NCBI GenBank assembly: GCA_024278595.1
Contig: JAJRSW010000038.1
Coordinates: 1-33,516 of the forward strand
DNA length: 33,516 bases
Origin: Fidelibacterota bacterium
GTDB taxonomy: Bacteria; Fidelibacterota; UBA8477; JABMPR01
Direction: 5' to 3'
Shown: positions 23,038 through 31,711 of the stretch, in pieces
Numbering within the stretch: position 1 is the stretch's first letter
Layout of the letters: each line of letters begins with the position of its first letter
Notes under the pieces: generated by a model
The model's input: only the letters and a program-made list of their open reading frames with translations
Databases searched by the model: none
What the model was told of the DNA's origin: nothing
Made by a program: the position numbers and the translations under genes

Positions 23038-24561
23038 ATGATCCTTGATGGCAATTCATTAAGTTTAAAGAGCATCAAACCAGAGTTACGAAACCCTTCC
23101 ACGCTGACGATCAGTGACTCAGCCCGAAAACTGGTTATCCGCTCCCGCAAAGTGGTTGACCATGTCCTGTCAAATGGTGAAACAGTTTATGGAGTAAATA
23201 CTGGATTTGGTCGGCTGGCAAAGAAACGAATATCCAACAATAATTTAAAACAACTTCAAGTGAATCTCCTGCGCAGTCACGCCGCCGGCGTAGGTGACTA
23301 TTTACCTCATCGAACTGTCAGACTTATTCTACTTTTGAAGATCAACAGTCTCCTAAGGGGGTATTCAGGGATACGACTAGAGGTCATTGAGGCACTTATG
23401 GATCTGTATAATAATGATCTGCTCCCGGCCATCCGAGAACGTGGCAGCGTCGGTGCCAGCGGTGACCTGGCTCCCCTGGCGGATCTGGCCTTACCCTTGA
23501 TCGGTGAGGGAGGCTTCATTAACGACAAGTTGGAAGTCACCCCTGCGGACCGACTGCTGGAACAATATCAGTTGGCAAAGATCGAGTTAAGGGAAAAAGA
23601 GGGGCTTTCGCTGATCAACGGGACCCAAGTGAGTACCGCCCTGGCCATTGGTGCGCTCTTGAAGATCAAAGATCTATTTTTTACTGTCTCGGCTGCCGGT
23701 GCTTTTAGTGCTGAGGTCATGCTGGGAACTGATTCTGCTTTCCGAAAAGAGATCCACCAAGCCCGCAATCAAGCTGGTCAGGACTATGCGGGAAAACTCC
23801 TGTATGAACTCATGCAAAACAGCGGTTATCGGGATGCCCACCTTGATTGTGATCGGGTCCAGGATTTTTATAGTCTGAGATGCATGCCGCAGGTCCACGG
23901 TTCGTTATACGATCTCATCAAATATGCGGAAAATATTCTCATCCGGGAAGCCAACAGCACAACGGACAATCCAGTGACCTTGATCGAAGAGAAACGGGTG
24001 GTGTCAGGCGGTAATTTCCATGCGGCACCCATCGCCCATGTACTGGATTATCTGGCCATTGCCCTGGCTGACGTAGCTGCCATGAGCGAAAGACGGATAG
24101 CTGCCTTCCAGGAAACCTCACAGAGTAATTTACCCATGTTCCTCATGCAGGAAGCCGGTCTTAATTCCGGATTTATGATCGCCCATGTTACGGCTGCAGC
24201 GCTGGCCAGTGAGAATAAGAGTCTGGCCCATCCAGCTTCCGTGGATACGATTCCCACCTCGGCCAATCAAGAGGATCATGTGAGCATGGCGCCCAATGCT
24301 GGCTATCAATTACAACAAGTCATCAGCAATTCGACCAACATTATTGCCATTGAATTGATGTGCGCCGCCCAGGCCCGTGATCTAAATCCAAAATATCAGC
24401 TGGCCGTCAACAGTGAGGACATCCTGCAAAGGATCAGAATAGCTGTCCCGTACCTTGAACAGGATGGGCCATTGAGCAAACACATCGATTATATAAGCGG
24501 GTTGATCAGCTCTGGTGAGATTGCTGAGATCGTCCATCGCAATATACGGGAATCAGTATGA
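23038..24561 (+). CDS. hutH: Histidine ammonia-lyase
   Basis: It deaminates L-histidine to urocanate and ammonia, the first step of histidine breakdown. I prefer ATG 23038 (MILDGNSLSL), with GGAGC upstream, over a TTG at 23026. The catalytic MIO cofactor forms from A140-S141-G142 within GSVGASGDLAPLADL. Other conserved parts are YGVNTGFGRLA near the N-terminus, the NLLRSHAAGVG block whose Ser-His is typical of histidine rather than tyrosine lyases, STTDNPVT, and a C-terminal PTSANQEDHVSMAP. The 507-aa length is standard. No hutU, hutI or hutG is visible in the window. It overlaps the next gene by ATGA. Confidence 0.93.
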   Translation: MILDGNSLSLKSIKPELRNPSTLTISDSARKLVIRSRKVVDHVLSNGETVYGVNTGFGRLAKKRISNNNLKQLQVNLLRSHAAGVGDYLPHRTVRLILLLKINSLLRGYSGIRLEVIEALMDLYNNDLLPAIRERGSVGASGDLAPLADLALPLIGEGGFINDKLEVTPADRLLEQYQLAKIELREKEGLSLINGTQVSTALAIGALLKIKDLFFTVSAAGAFSAEVMLGTDSAFRKEIHQARNQAGQDYAGKLLYELMQNSGYRDAHLDCDRVQDFYSLRCMPQVHGSLYDLIKYAENILIREANSTTDNPVTLIEEKRVVSGGNFHAAPIAHVLDYLAIALADVAAMSERRIAAFQETSQSNLPMFLMQEAGLNSGFMIAHVTAAALASENKSLAHPASVDTIPTSANQEDHVSMAPNAGYQLQQVISNSTNIIAIELMCAAQARDLNPKYQLAVNSEDILQRIRIAVPYLEQDGPLSKHIDYISGLISSGEIAEIVHRNIRESV

Positions 24562-25088
24562 AACATATCAAATGGCTAATGCTTGCTCTCATCACATTTA
24601 TGTTTATGGTCAGTTGTGCTTCGAGATCAGGCAAATATGCATTACCCAGTGCCACTGCCACTGAAGAACCTGAATGGATCAAAGCCAAGATGACCATCAG
24701 GGACACTATTTTTATCGTGATCCATCTTCCCAGAGCAGGCAAGGGTGAATTCGATCGATCGATCCAGGCCGCTCAATCCCAACTCCACACGATCCTCACC
24801 AACGAGATCGAGGTCATTTTACGGGACTATTGGGAGCAATCAGAGCTAAGCCGTGATGACACTGTGACCTTTGAGTTGATTGCTGAGTTACCCCTGACCC
24901 TGGAACATATCATGAATCATGTGACCATTAGCGATGGCTGGAAACAGTCAGAGGAGGTCGCAATTCTATGCGCCCTTGATTATGAAGAAGTCGCTGAAGT
25001 TTTGATGGAGGATATGGATATTAAAGATCGCTCGTTCCTGTCCTATTTCAAACGTCGTATGGATTCGCTGGCTCAAAAACACCGCTAG
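24558..25088 (+). CDS. Predicted lipoprotein of unknown function
   Basis: The 176-aa product has a lipoprotein signal with lipobox MVSC (Cys at residue 20), so it is expected to be anchored in a membrane facing the periplasm. The mature part is charged and mainly helical, with no family I recognise. A region with 'SIQAAQSQLHTILTNEIEVILRDYW' suggests amphipathic helices. Its ATG overlaps the hutH stop (ATGA), and obg begins 8 bp after it, so it is translated as part of the hutH-obg-dprA run. No function is proposed. Confidence 0.8.
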   Translation: MKHIKWLMLALITFMFMVSCASRSGKYALPSATATEEPEWIKAKMTIRDTIFIVIHLPRAGKGEFDRSIQAAQSQLHTILTNEIEVILRDYWEQSELSRDDTVTFELIAELPLTLEHIMNHVTISDGWKQSEEVAILCALDYEEVAEVLMEDMDIKDRSFLSYFKRRMDSLAQKHR

Positions 25089-25096
25089 GGTGGCTC

Positions 25097-26068
25097 ATGC
25101 GCTTTGTAGATTATGTAAAGATCAACGTGGAGGCCGGACAGGGTGGTAATGGCATTGTTGCTTTTCGACGCGAAAAATTCGTACCAAAGGGAGGACCTGC
25201 CGGTGGCAATGGTGGCAATGGCGGTAGCATAATTTTTACGGTCGATGCTCAACTACACACTTTACAGGATATTCGCTATCATCGGATCTATAAGGCCAAA
25301 CGAGGTGGTCACGGTGAAGGTAGTCTGCGTCATGGAAAAAAGGGGCTTGATATCATCATTAAAGTCCCGGCCGGTACTATTGTTAAAGACCGGGAAACCG
25401 GACAGGTATTGGCTGACTTGCAGGTGGATGGCGAATCCGTGGTTGCTGCTCGCGGGGGTTGGGGTGGCAGGGGGAACGCAGAGTTCAAAGCTGCAACCCA
25501 TCAAGCTCCCCGGGAATGGGAAGCGGGGAAGGATGGGCAGAAAAGGGAACTTGATCTTGAACTGAAAGTGCTGGCAGACGTGGGCCTGGTAGGCTTTCCC
25601 AATGCCGGCAAATCGACTTTGCTTGCCAGGGTGAGTCGCGCAAAACCAAAAATTGCTGATTACCCGTTCACCACGTTGACACCTAACCTTGGTATCGTCA
25701 AGTCCGGTGAATACACCAGCTTTGTAATGGCGGACATACCAGGACTGATTGAGGGAGCCCACGAGGGTAAAGGACTTGGGATCCAATTCTTAAGGCACGT
25801 CGAGCGCTGCAGTATTTTAGTCTTTCTGGTAGATGCAAACGACGAAGACCCCTCAACTTCCTATCGTCTGCTTTATGAGGAGGTGGAAAAATTTAGCCCA
25901 AACCTGCTAAAACGGCGTCGAATATTAGCGATCACCAAGATGGATTCCTATGTTGGCGTTCCCAAAATCTCCCCCTTCGAGCCCATTGATATTCATCCCA
26001 TTTCATCAGTGAGCGGTGAGGGGATCGATAATCTTATAGCCGTGCTGGCAAAGATCATCAGTGGCTAA
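25097..26068 (+). CDS. obg: GTPase Obg (ribosome assembly/stress GTPase)
   Basis: The 323-aa protein has an N-terminal Obg fold rich in glycine (FVPKGGPAGGNGGNGGSIIF), then the G domain: G1 GFPNAGKSTLL, switch region YPFTTLTPNLGIV, G3 DIPGLIEGAHEGKGLG, G4 ITKMD and G5 SSVSGEG. It lacks the optional C-terminal OCT domain. Obg binds the 50S subunit late in assembly and links growth to nucleotide levels. It ends with an 8-bp overlap into dprA. All GTPase motifs are intact. Confidence 0.95.
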   Translation: MRFVDYVKINVEAGQGGNGIVAFRREKFVPKGGPAGGNGGNGGSIIFTVDAQLHTLQDIRYHRIYKAKRGGHGEGSLRHGKKGLDIIIKVPAGTIVKDRETGQVLADLQVDGESVVAARGGWGGRGNAEFKAATHQAPREWEAGKDGQKRELDLELKVLADVGLVGFPNAGKSTLLARVSRAKPKIADYPFTTLTPNLGIVKSGEYTSFVMADIPGLIEGAHEGKGLGIQFLRHVERCSILVFLVDANDEDPSTSYRLLYEEVEKFSPNLLKRRRILAITKMDSYVGVPKISPFEPIDIHPISSVSGEGIDNLIAVLAKIISG

Positions 26069-27155
26069 TTCAATATCTGATATTATCCGCATTCTGAGTA
26101 TTCAGGGTGTCGGTCCCCGGAGAAGTCTGGACCTTTTTCAGAAGTTTGGATCTTTAAAAAATATATTTTCGGCAAGCTCACATCAACTGGTCGAAGTCTC
26201 CGGAGTTACTCAGAAAATAGCTCAAGCAATATTGGCACCGCTGGATGAGGACCTGTTAGTAGGACAGGTAAAGCTTCTGGAAAAATTCAAGATCGAGATA
26301 ATCACTATTTGGGACCAGAACTACCCCAGACTTTTGAAACAGATCTATGATCCGCCCATCGTGCTGTTTTGTCGTGGGGATCTAGAATTACTTAACAAGC
26401 CAAGCATAGGCATGGTTGGTACGCGTACACCTACCAGCTATGGAAAAGAGATCACAGCTGAGTTTAGCGCTGACTTGGGCAACAGGGGCTATACTCTGGT
26501 GTCAGGAGCTGCCAAGGGGATCGATACAGTCGCTCATCGAGCATGCCTGCATACCAAGGGCCGGACCATCGCGGTACTGGGCAATGGAATCGATCGAGTT
26601 TACCCTGCTGAAAACCGTGAATTGTACGCTGAGATTACGGCCCATGGACTACTGATCTCTGAATTTTTAATGGGGTCCAAACCCGATGCTCCAAACTTCC
26701 CACGTCGTAACCGCATCATTTCAGGTCTTTCAGCAGGAACTGTGGTCATCGAAGCTGCTGAGCAGAGTGGGTCTTTGATCACAGCCTACTATGCCTTGGA
26801 TCAAAACCGGGAAGTCTTTGCAGTCCCTGGAAATGTTAAGAGTCGACAGAGTCATGGAACGCATCATCTGATTCGGCAGGGTGCTAAACTGGTGGAAAGT
26901 GTCGCTGATATTGTGGAAGAATTGGGGGGACGCTATCGTTTGGGCATTTCTGGTGGTCAGCAGGAGCTAATTATCAGTGTTGATCCGAAGGAAGCAGAAA
27001 TCCTCAAACATTTTCCTGAATATGACTCCATTCATATCGATGATCTCTCCAATGTTTCCGGTCAAACTACTTTTGCCCTGCTGGGCATTTTATTGCAGAT
27101 GGAAATGGCGGGAATTGTCCAACAACTCCCGGGAAAATATTTCAAACGAAAATGA
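26061..27155 (+). CDS. dprA: DNA-processing protein DprA (Smf)
   Basis: It binds incoming single-stranded DNA and loads RecA during natural transformation. The start is GTG 26061 inside the end of obg. The N-terminus has helix-hairpin-helix-like sequence (IQGVGPRRSLDLFQKFGSL...VSGVTQKIAQAIL). The Rossmann core carries MVGTRTPTSYG, LVSGAAKGIDTVAHRACL, VLGNGIDRVYPAEN, NFPRRNRIISGLSAGTVVIEA and SGSLITAYYALDQNREVFAVPGN. The C-terminal ~60 residues look like a winged-helix DprA domain (IDDLSNVSGQTTFALLGILLQMEMAG). It is full-length at 364 aa. The gap to the aminopeptidase gene (140 bp) holds only a 26-codon ORF that I do not call. Confidence 0.95.
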   Translation: MANSISDIIRILSIQGVGPRRSLDLFQKFGSLKNIFSASSHQLVEVSGVTQKIAQAILAPLDEDLLVGQVKLLEKFKIEIITIWDQNYPRLLKQIYDPPIVLFCRGDLELLNKPSIGMVGTRTPTSYGKEITAEFSADLGNRGYTLVSGAAKGIDTVAHRACLHTKGRTIAVLGNGIDRVYPAENRELYAEITAHGLLISEFLMGSKPDAPNFPRRNRIISGLSAGTVVIEAAEQSGSLITAYYALDQNREVFAVPGNVKSRQSHGTHHLIRQGAKLVESVADIVEELGGRYRLGISGGQQELIISVDPKEAEILKHFPEYDSIHIDDLSNVSGQTTFALLGILLQMEMAGIVQQLPGKYFKRK

Positions 27156-27295
27156 AATATCAATAATGACACCCTCGCTACAAGTCCCTCCCCTACACGA
27201 TTGGCGGGATCGTCTAGTCGCAGAGGCCACAGATATACTAATTTGACGAAGTTTTAGACATTATTATTTGGACAAATAATTATCAAGGAGTCACC

Positions 27296-28606
27296 ATGTC
27301 ATTGCCACTAATCACCGATCTCATAAACTATCTGGACCAAAGTGTAACGGCCTATCACGCAGTTATCACAACTGAAAAGGAATTACAGTCCAGGGGTTTC
27401 CAGAAACTCAATGAACAAGATCAGTGGACGCTGCAACCCAACAACAAATACTATGTGATCAGGGGCGAAAGTGCCCTGTTAGCCTGGCAGATGGGGCAGG
27501 GTGATCAAGTGGGTGTCAGACTTATCGGTGCCCATACTGATTCACCGGGATTGCATTTAAAACCGAATGCCCAGTACAGCAAGGAAGGCTATATCCAACT
27601 TGGTGTGGAAGTCTATGGTGGTCCGCTTTTGGCAAGTTGGACCGATCGGGACCTTTCCCTGGCTGGCCGGGTAATCATTAATGCTGCCGGGAAGCTTAAG
27701 ATCACGGCCTTTCGATCTGACAGGGTTTTGCTGCGTGTCCCTCAACTGGCTATTCACCTGAATCGTGAGGTCAATGATAAAGGTTTATTATTGAATAAGC
27801 AGAAACACATGCCGCCCATCCTGGCCCTGGACAATGGGGATGGGGAGCCCCTGGATGTAAACCTGGTGCGAAGACTTATCGCTGAGGAACTTGGTGTGGA
27901 TCAGGATACTATCATCAACTGGCAGCTGGAATGCTATGATACTCAGAGTGCCCAGCTTAGTGGACTCAACAATGAATTTTTAGTTAGTGGCCGTATCGAT
28001 AACCTGACCATGTGTCATGCAGCTCTCACTGCGTTAACTCAGGACGAATTTGACAGTCCGCAAACAAGTATGATCGCCCTATTCGATAATGAAGAGATCG
28101 GTAGTGCAACCCAGAATGGTGCCGCATCGGCATTTATTAGAGATATCATCCATCGGGTTATAGACACATCAGATACAAAACACGCTCTGCAAAGAGGGTT
28201 GGCCAGAAGTATTTGTATCTCCGCCGATGGCGCCCATGCCATCCACCCGAATTATGGGGAATATCATGATCCCCAGCACGCCGTCAAATTGAATCGAGGA
28301 CCGGTGATCAAGGTGAATGCCAACCATCGTTATGCCACCAGCGCTCTTACTTCTGCCATATTTGAACAACTGGGTAGAGATGTGAATGTCCCCCTTCAGC
28401 ACTATAGTCACAAGACCGATCTACCCTGCGGATCCACCATTGGTCCCATCACCGAAAGTGGACTGGGAATACCGGTTGTGGATGCCGGAAATGCCATGCT
28501 TTCCATGCATTCCATCCGCGAGACGGCCGGTGTGGATGATCATGAAATGATGATCAGGGTCATGCACCGGTTTTTCACAAAAGCAGATATTAATTCGGTA
28601 CAGTAA
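27296..28606 (+). CDS. M18-family aminopeptidase (aspartyl aminopeptidase-like)
   Basis: The 436-aa cytosolic metallopeptidase removes N-terminal residues, often acidic ones, from peptides. M18 motifs are present: the opening YLDQSVTAYHAV, GAHTDSPGLHLKP with the metal-binding His and Asp, GGRIDNLTM-like SGRIDNLTMCHAAL, ALFDNEEIGSATQNGA with the catalytic Glu, ISADGAHAIHPNY, KVNANHRYATSA, DLPCGSTIGPI, and the final DAGNAMLSMHSIRE with a metal-binding His. The length matches the family. ATG 27296 follows AAGGAG. It is probably monocistronic, 140 bp after dprA, with repeat elements downstream. Confidence 0.92.
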   Translation: MSLPLITDLINYLDQSVTAYHAVITTEKELQSRGFQKLNEQDQWTLQPNNKYYVIRGESALLAWQMGQGDQVGVRLIGAHTDSPGLHLKPNAQYSKEGYIQLGVEVYGGPLLASWTDRDLSLAGRVIINAAGKLKITAFRSDRVLLRVPQLAIHLNREVNDKGLLLNKQKHMPPILALDNGDGEPLDVNLVRRLIAEELGVDQDTIINWQLECYDTQSAQLSGLNNEFLVSGRIDNLTMCHAALTALTQDEFDSPQTSMIALFDNEEIGSATQNGAASAFIRDIIHRVIDTSDTKHALQRGLARSICISADGAHAIHPNYGEYHDPQHAVKLNRGPVIKVNANHRYATSALTSAIFEQLGRDVNVPLQHYSHKTDLPCGSTIGPITESGLGIPVVDAGNAMLSMHSIRETAGVDDHEMMIRVMHRFFTKADINSVQ

Positions 28607-28638
28607 TGCAGCGGAAAGCCTGCTCTGGAGCCTGCATA

Positions 28639-28756
28639 CTGGTATCGTGTTAATCATGTACTATCGCAACCAAGCCTCGCCTACCGTAGCCAAGCGCAGG
28701 TAGGTCAGGTTCTTTCTGCTGCCAACTGTGTTAAATATTCCTACCATAGGTATAGA
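28639..28756. repeat. Left-half copy of the palindromic element, with an inserted hairpin
   Basis: From CTGGTATCGTG to CCTACCATAGGTATA it follows the left arm of the complete element at 11329-11412: TACTATCGCAACCAAG, TGCTGCCAACTGTGTTAAAT and the CCTACCATAG block. In the middle sits an extra ~30 bp, CGCCTACCGTAGCCAAGCGC then AGGTAGG, itself a small hairpin (CCTACC/GGTAGG) of REP type. The right arm is absent. Confidence 0.6.
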
Positions 28757-29038
28757 TCAATACTCTCTAAAACGGTGCTCCAGCATCAAATCACCTAATA
28801 AGCACAAATCCCACTTCCATCACCCCCAATAATTGATACATTATTTGGCTTTTTTGGAATGAAATATTGACTTATACCAAATGAACTTTAAAAGTGCATT
28901 ATAAGTTCAAAATATTTTTTCGTCTTTCAATCTTCAAGGATCAGGCATAGCCAAAGCTAGGGCTCATTCTTTAAGCGTAGATAAACGGAAAAAGATGCAG
29001 GAATTAACTGCAGTTATGATGTTTAATTGGTATTAACT
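28757..29038. other. Intergenic region before the SRP RNA gene
   Basis: AT-rich with no ORF. Around 28987-29003, GGAAAAAGATGCAGGA resembles the interior of the MITE copies (GGAAAAGATACAGGA at 3568-3582) and may be a decayed third copy. TATGAT at 29015-29020 could be the -10 box of ffs, but no good -35 box is seen. Confidence 0.35.
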
Positions 29039-29171
29039 GGTCTTGAAGATGCGTTGTGCTTTTAGGTCCTGCAATGAAAGCGGGCCTAACTCCGTCAGAT
29101 CCGGAAGGAAGCAGCGGTAAGCTTTGTGATCGTGTGCTGGAATAACCTGAGGCACGCGCATCTTCGAGACC
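29039..29171 (+). ncRNA. ffs: Signal recognition particle RNA (small bacterial type)
   Basis: The ends GGTCTTGAAGATGCG (29039-29053) and CGCATCTTCGAGACC (29157-29171) pair along 15 bp with one G-U. The apical part holds the highly conserved Ffh-binding domain: GTCAGATCCGGAAGGAAGCA then GCGGTAAG, with the GGAA-type tetraloop region and the asymmetric loop. It is a single-hairpin SRP RNA of roughly 100-130 nt without an Alu domain. Exact 5' and 3' ends are uncertain by some nucleotides. It lies directly upstream of dnaX, an arrangement also seen in other bacteria such as Bacillus. The RNA with Ffh targets membrane and secreted proteins during translation. Confidence 0.95.
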
Positions 29172-29207
29172 AGATCTTAACAAATAAAAACCTGAAAGTC
29201 TCACGCC

Positions 29208-31133
29208 GTGCCTGATCAAGAATCAAAATATATCGTTTCTTCGCTTAAATATAGACCACAGACCTTTGAGGATGTGGTCGGGCAGGAACATGTGTCACGA
29301 ACACTGCGTAATGCCTTACAGCGAAGTCGACTGGCCAATGGCTATATCTTTACCGGTCCACGCGGCGTTGGTAAAACCACCTCAGCGCGGATCCTGGCCA
29401 AAGCCATCAACTGTGAAAATCCCCCTAGTGGCAATCCCTGCAATGTTTGTAACCATTGCATTGAGATCACTGCCGGCCGTAGTCTTGATGTGTTCGAGGT
29501 GGATGGTGCCTCCACACGTGGGATCGATGCGATCCGGGAGTTGCGGGAAGTGGTCAAGTACCCACCGGCAAATTCAAATTATCGCGTCTATATTATTGAT
29601 GAAGTACACATGCTCACCAAGGAAGCTTTCAATGCACTGTTGAAGACCCTGGAAGAGCCACCGCCACAGGTCTTATTCATATTTGCCACTACTGAACCTC
29701 AAAAAGTACCCCTGACCATCCTATCCAGATGCCAACGCTACGATTTCAGAATGATCGCCACTGACACCATGGTCGCCAGACTGAAAATGATTAGTGAGAA
29801 CGAGGGGATCAGCATTTCTGATGATGGCTTGGCCTTGATCGCCCGAAAAGCCGCTGGCAGTCTTCGAGATTCACTCAGTCTGTTGGATCAGGTGGCCGCA
29901 TTTACTGAAGATGAAGCCTCTCTGGACCTGGTGAGACGGGTGCTGGGTGTTCTGGATGTGACCATATATTTTGACCTGCTGCATCACATTGCCAGCCAGT
30001 CATCCGAAAACGTGATAACTCAGGCGAACTTACTTTTCTCCAGGGGGATCAGTATTACTGAGTTTCTCCAGGGCCTCAGCGAACATATTAGAAACCTGCT
30101 GGTGGTAAAGGTGGCTGGGATCACAGCATTCTTAGACGTTTCTGATTCAGATGCCCAGGCTTACGAAGATCAGACAAAGTATTTTGAGGAACGAGATCTG
30201 CTGAGAATGCAGAGCCTGGTCCTGGAAACACTCAGAGATCAACGCTTTGTGAGTAATCAAATAGTATCAGTGGAACTCATGCTGCTAAAATTAGCTCGCA
30301 GTACCCGGGCTCTGGAACTCGATGCACTCCTCAGTGGTAAACCAGCCCCAGTCAGAAAAATACCCAAACCAAAACCGGTTGATTTACCCGAGTCTGAAAA
30401 GCAGATCAAAACTCCTGAACCGAAAAGTGCTGCAAAGCTTGAATTGGAATCAACCCCAGCTCCGCCAGGCTCAACCCAGTCTGCGCCCACACCGGAGGTC
30501 ATTACCGAGCTAGTATCTGAGACTGGAACTGACCAAGCATCCGGATCACCTGGAGCAGTTGATCAGCTACCCTTACCAGCGGCTGAACCCGTAGCAGTAC
30601 CCAAATCAGGCCCAAACCCTGAACAGCCTCCAGCTGTAGAAATTCAACCTGAAGAATTGTCTGATCCGACCCCGGATGCCGATCAAGATGGATCCCGGAC
30701 TGATCCTGCCAGTGACGTATCAGCTGGTGATCAAACAGAACCTGTCGCCTCATCAACTGAGGATAGCAAGGCCACCTCTGAAGACCTCTCCCTGGAAACT
30801 ATCATCAGGGAGTGGGATTCGTTTGTCGATAAATTGGGCATTGTCAGTCGATCAATTGCTGCCTTTATGAGCGAGGGCACCCCCACACAATTTGAACAGG
30901 GTCGGCTCACTGTTACTTTTTCACCCGAGCAGAGATATCATATTCAGACGCTGAATAAAAGTTTAACTGCCATCCAGGAACAAGCAAGCAAGACCTATGG
31001 CACTAAAATGACTATAAAATTGATCGAGCAGAATGGTCATAAGCCAAAAGAGCGTAAAGAAGATGAGATCTTGGCCCATCCTACATCTCAGCATCTGCTG
31101 GATATATTTGATGGAGAAGTGATCGATGATTAA
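29208..31133 (+). CDS. dnaX: DNA polymerase III subunits gamma/tau
   Basis: The clamp-loader ATPase starts at GTG 29208 (MPDQESKYIV...). No good ribosome site is seen, but YRPQTFEDVVGQEH follows at the normal distance. The AAA+ core contains Walker A GPRGVGKTTSARILAKA, a four-Cys zinc module (CENPPSGNPCNVCNHC), Walker B IIDEVHML, LLKTLEEPPPQVLFIFATTEP and the SRCQRYDF sensor region. Residues ~375-525 are a low-complexity Pro/Glu/Ser/Ala linker. The last ~115 residues form a folded tau-like C-terminal domain. I see no A6-type slippery site for programmed frameshifting, so only the full form may be made. A MITE begins immediately after the stop. Confidence 0.95.
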   Translation: MPDQESKYIVSSLKYRPQTFEDVVGQEHVSRTLRNALQRSRLANGYIFTGPRGVGKTTSARILAKAINCENPPSGNPCNVCNHCIEITAGRSLDVFEVDGASTRGIDAIRELREVVKYPPANSNYRVYIIDEVHMLTKEAFNALLKTLEEPPPQVLFIFATTEPQKVPLTILSRCQRYDFRMIATDTMVARLKMISENEGISISDDGLALIARKAAGSLRDSLSLLDQVAAFTEDEASLDLVRRVLGVLDVTIYFDLLHHIASQSSENVITQANLLFSRGISITEFLQGLSEHIRNLLVVKVAGITAFLDVSDSDAQAYEDQTKYFEERDLLRMQSLVLETLRDQRFVSNQIVSVELMLLKLARSTRALELDALLSGKPAPVRKIPKPKPVDLPESEKQIKTPEPKSAAKLELESTPAPPGSTQSAPTPEVITELVSETGTDQASGSPGAVDQLPLPAAEPVAVPKSGPNPEQPPAVEIQPEELSDPTPDADQDGSRTDPASDVSAGDQTEPVASSTEDSKATSEDLSLETIIREWDSFVDKLGIVSRSIAAFMSEGTPTQFEQGRLTVTFSPEQRYHIQTLNKSLTAIQEQASKTYGTKMTIKLIEQNGHKPKERKEDEILAHPTSQHLLDIFDGEVIDD

Positions 31134-31292
31134 TAGCATGTTCAGTTCCAAATTAGCCATAGATCCCGTATCTTTTCCACTTTCACTTCATCCCAAATGC
31201 TCAGGGTTTCTGAGGCGTGATGGATCTTATCGGGATTTGTGAACCAAAATAATATTCTGGATTTATGGTCCACTTTAGAACTGAACATGGTA
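31134..31292. mobile_element. MITE-like element, copy B, inverted relative to copy A
   Basis: The left end TAGCATGTTCAGTTCCAAAT (31134-31153) and the right end ...TTTAGAACTGAACATGGTA (to 31292) are terminal inverted repeats of 27-28 bp with a few differences. The interior carries GTATCTTTTCCACTTTCACTTC, the reverse complement of the copy A interior. At 159 bp it is the compact form. It starts one base after the dnaX TAA and separates dnaX from ybaB, which in many bacteria are almost adjacent. Between it and ybaB lies ~80 bp of AT-rich DNA that must supply any separate promoter. Confidence 0.72.
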
Positions 31293-31372
31293 TCATCCAA
31301 TTGGAAGTGACTTTGGTTACTAGTCTACTAAAAGAGAAAATAAAAATACTATTTAAATAGGAGAAAATATTG

Positions 31373-31711
31373 ATGATGCCAAAAGGCGGAATGGGCAATC
31401 TGTTAAAACAAGCCCAGAAAATGCAAAAAGAAATGGAAAAGGCTCAGGAGGAGCTGGCATCCATGGAAGTAGAAGGGTCAGCCGGCGGTGGAATGGTGAC
31501 CGTCAAAGCCAACGCTAAAATGCAGGTCCTGGCGATCAAAATTGAACCCGCTGTTCTGGAAGATGATGTCGATATGGTAGAGGATCTGATATTAGCGGCT
31601 GTAAATCAAGCGCTTACTAATGCTCAAGATGCCGCTAGCTCACGCATGAATCAGGTTACCGGTGGTATGATGGGCGGTATGGGCGGTTTGAATATTCCCG
31701 GACTTGGATGA
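31373..31711 (+). CDS. ybaB: YbaB/EbfC-family nucleoid-associated protein
   Basis: A small homodimeric DNA-binding protein often encoded between dnaX and recR. I start at ATG 31373, 9 nt after AGGAG. A TTG at 31370 and an ATG at 31376 are alternatives. The sequence shows the typical layout: a Met/Gly/Lys-rich start ([21 protein letters not shown]), a helical [22 protein letters not shown] turn, the beta strand region and a C-terminal Gly/Met-rich tail ([16 protein letters not shown]). The 112-aa length is typical. Its stop overlaps the recR ATG. Confidence 0.93.
   Translation: MMPKGGMGNLLKQAQKMQKEMEKAQEELASMEVEGSAGGGMVTVKANAKMQVLAIKIEPAVLEDDVDMVEDLILAAVNQALTNAQDAASSRMNQVTGGMMGGMGGLNIPGLG

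Noticed and set aside
27166..27246. 26-codon ORF MTPSLQVPPLHDWRDRL... between dprA and the aminopeptidase
   Set aside because: The residues look protein-like and could be the start of a truncated gene, but it is too short and lacks a ribosome site.
30340..30370. Programmed frameshift site in dnaX
   Set aside because: Only a run of five As is present, no A6G-type slippery heptamer with a downstream stop, so there is no support for a gamma-form frameshift.
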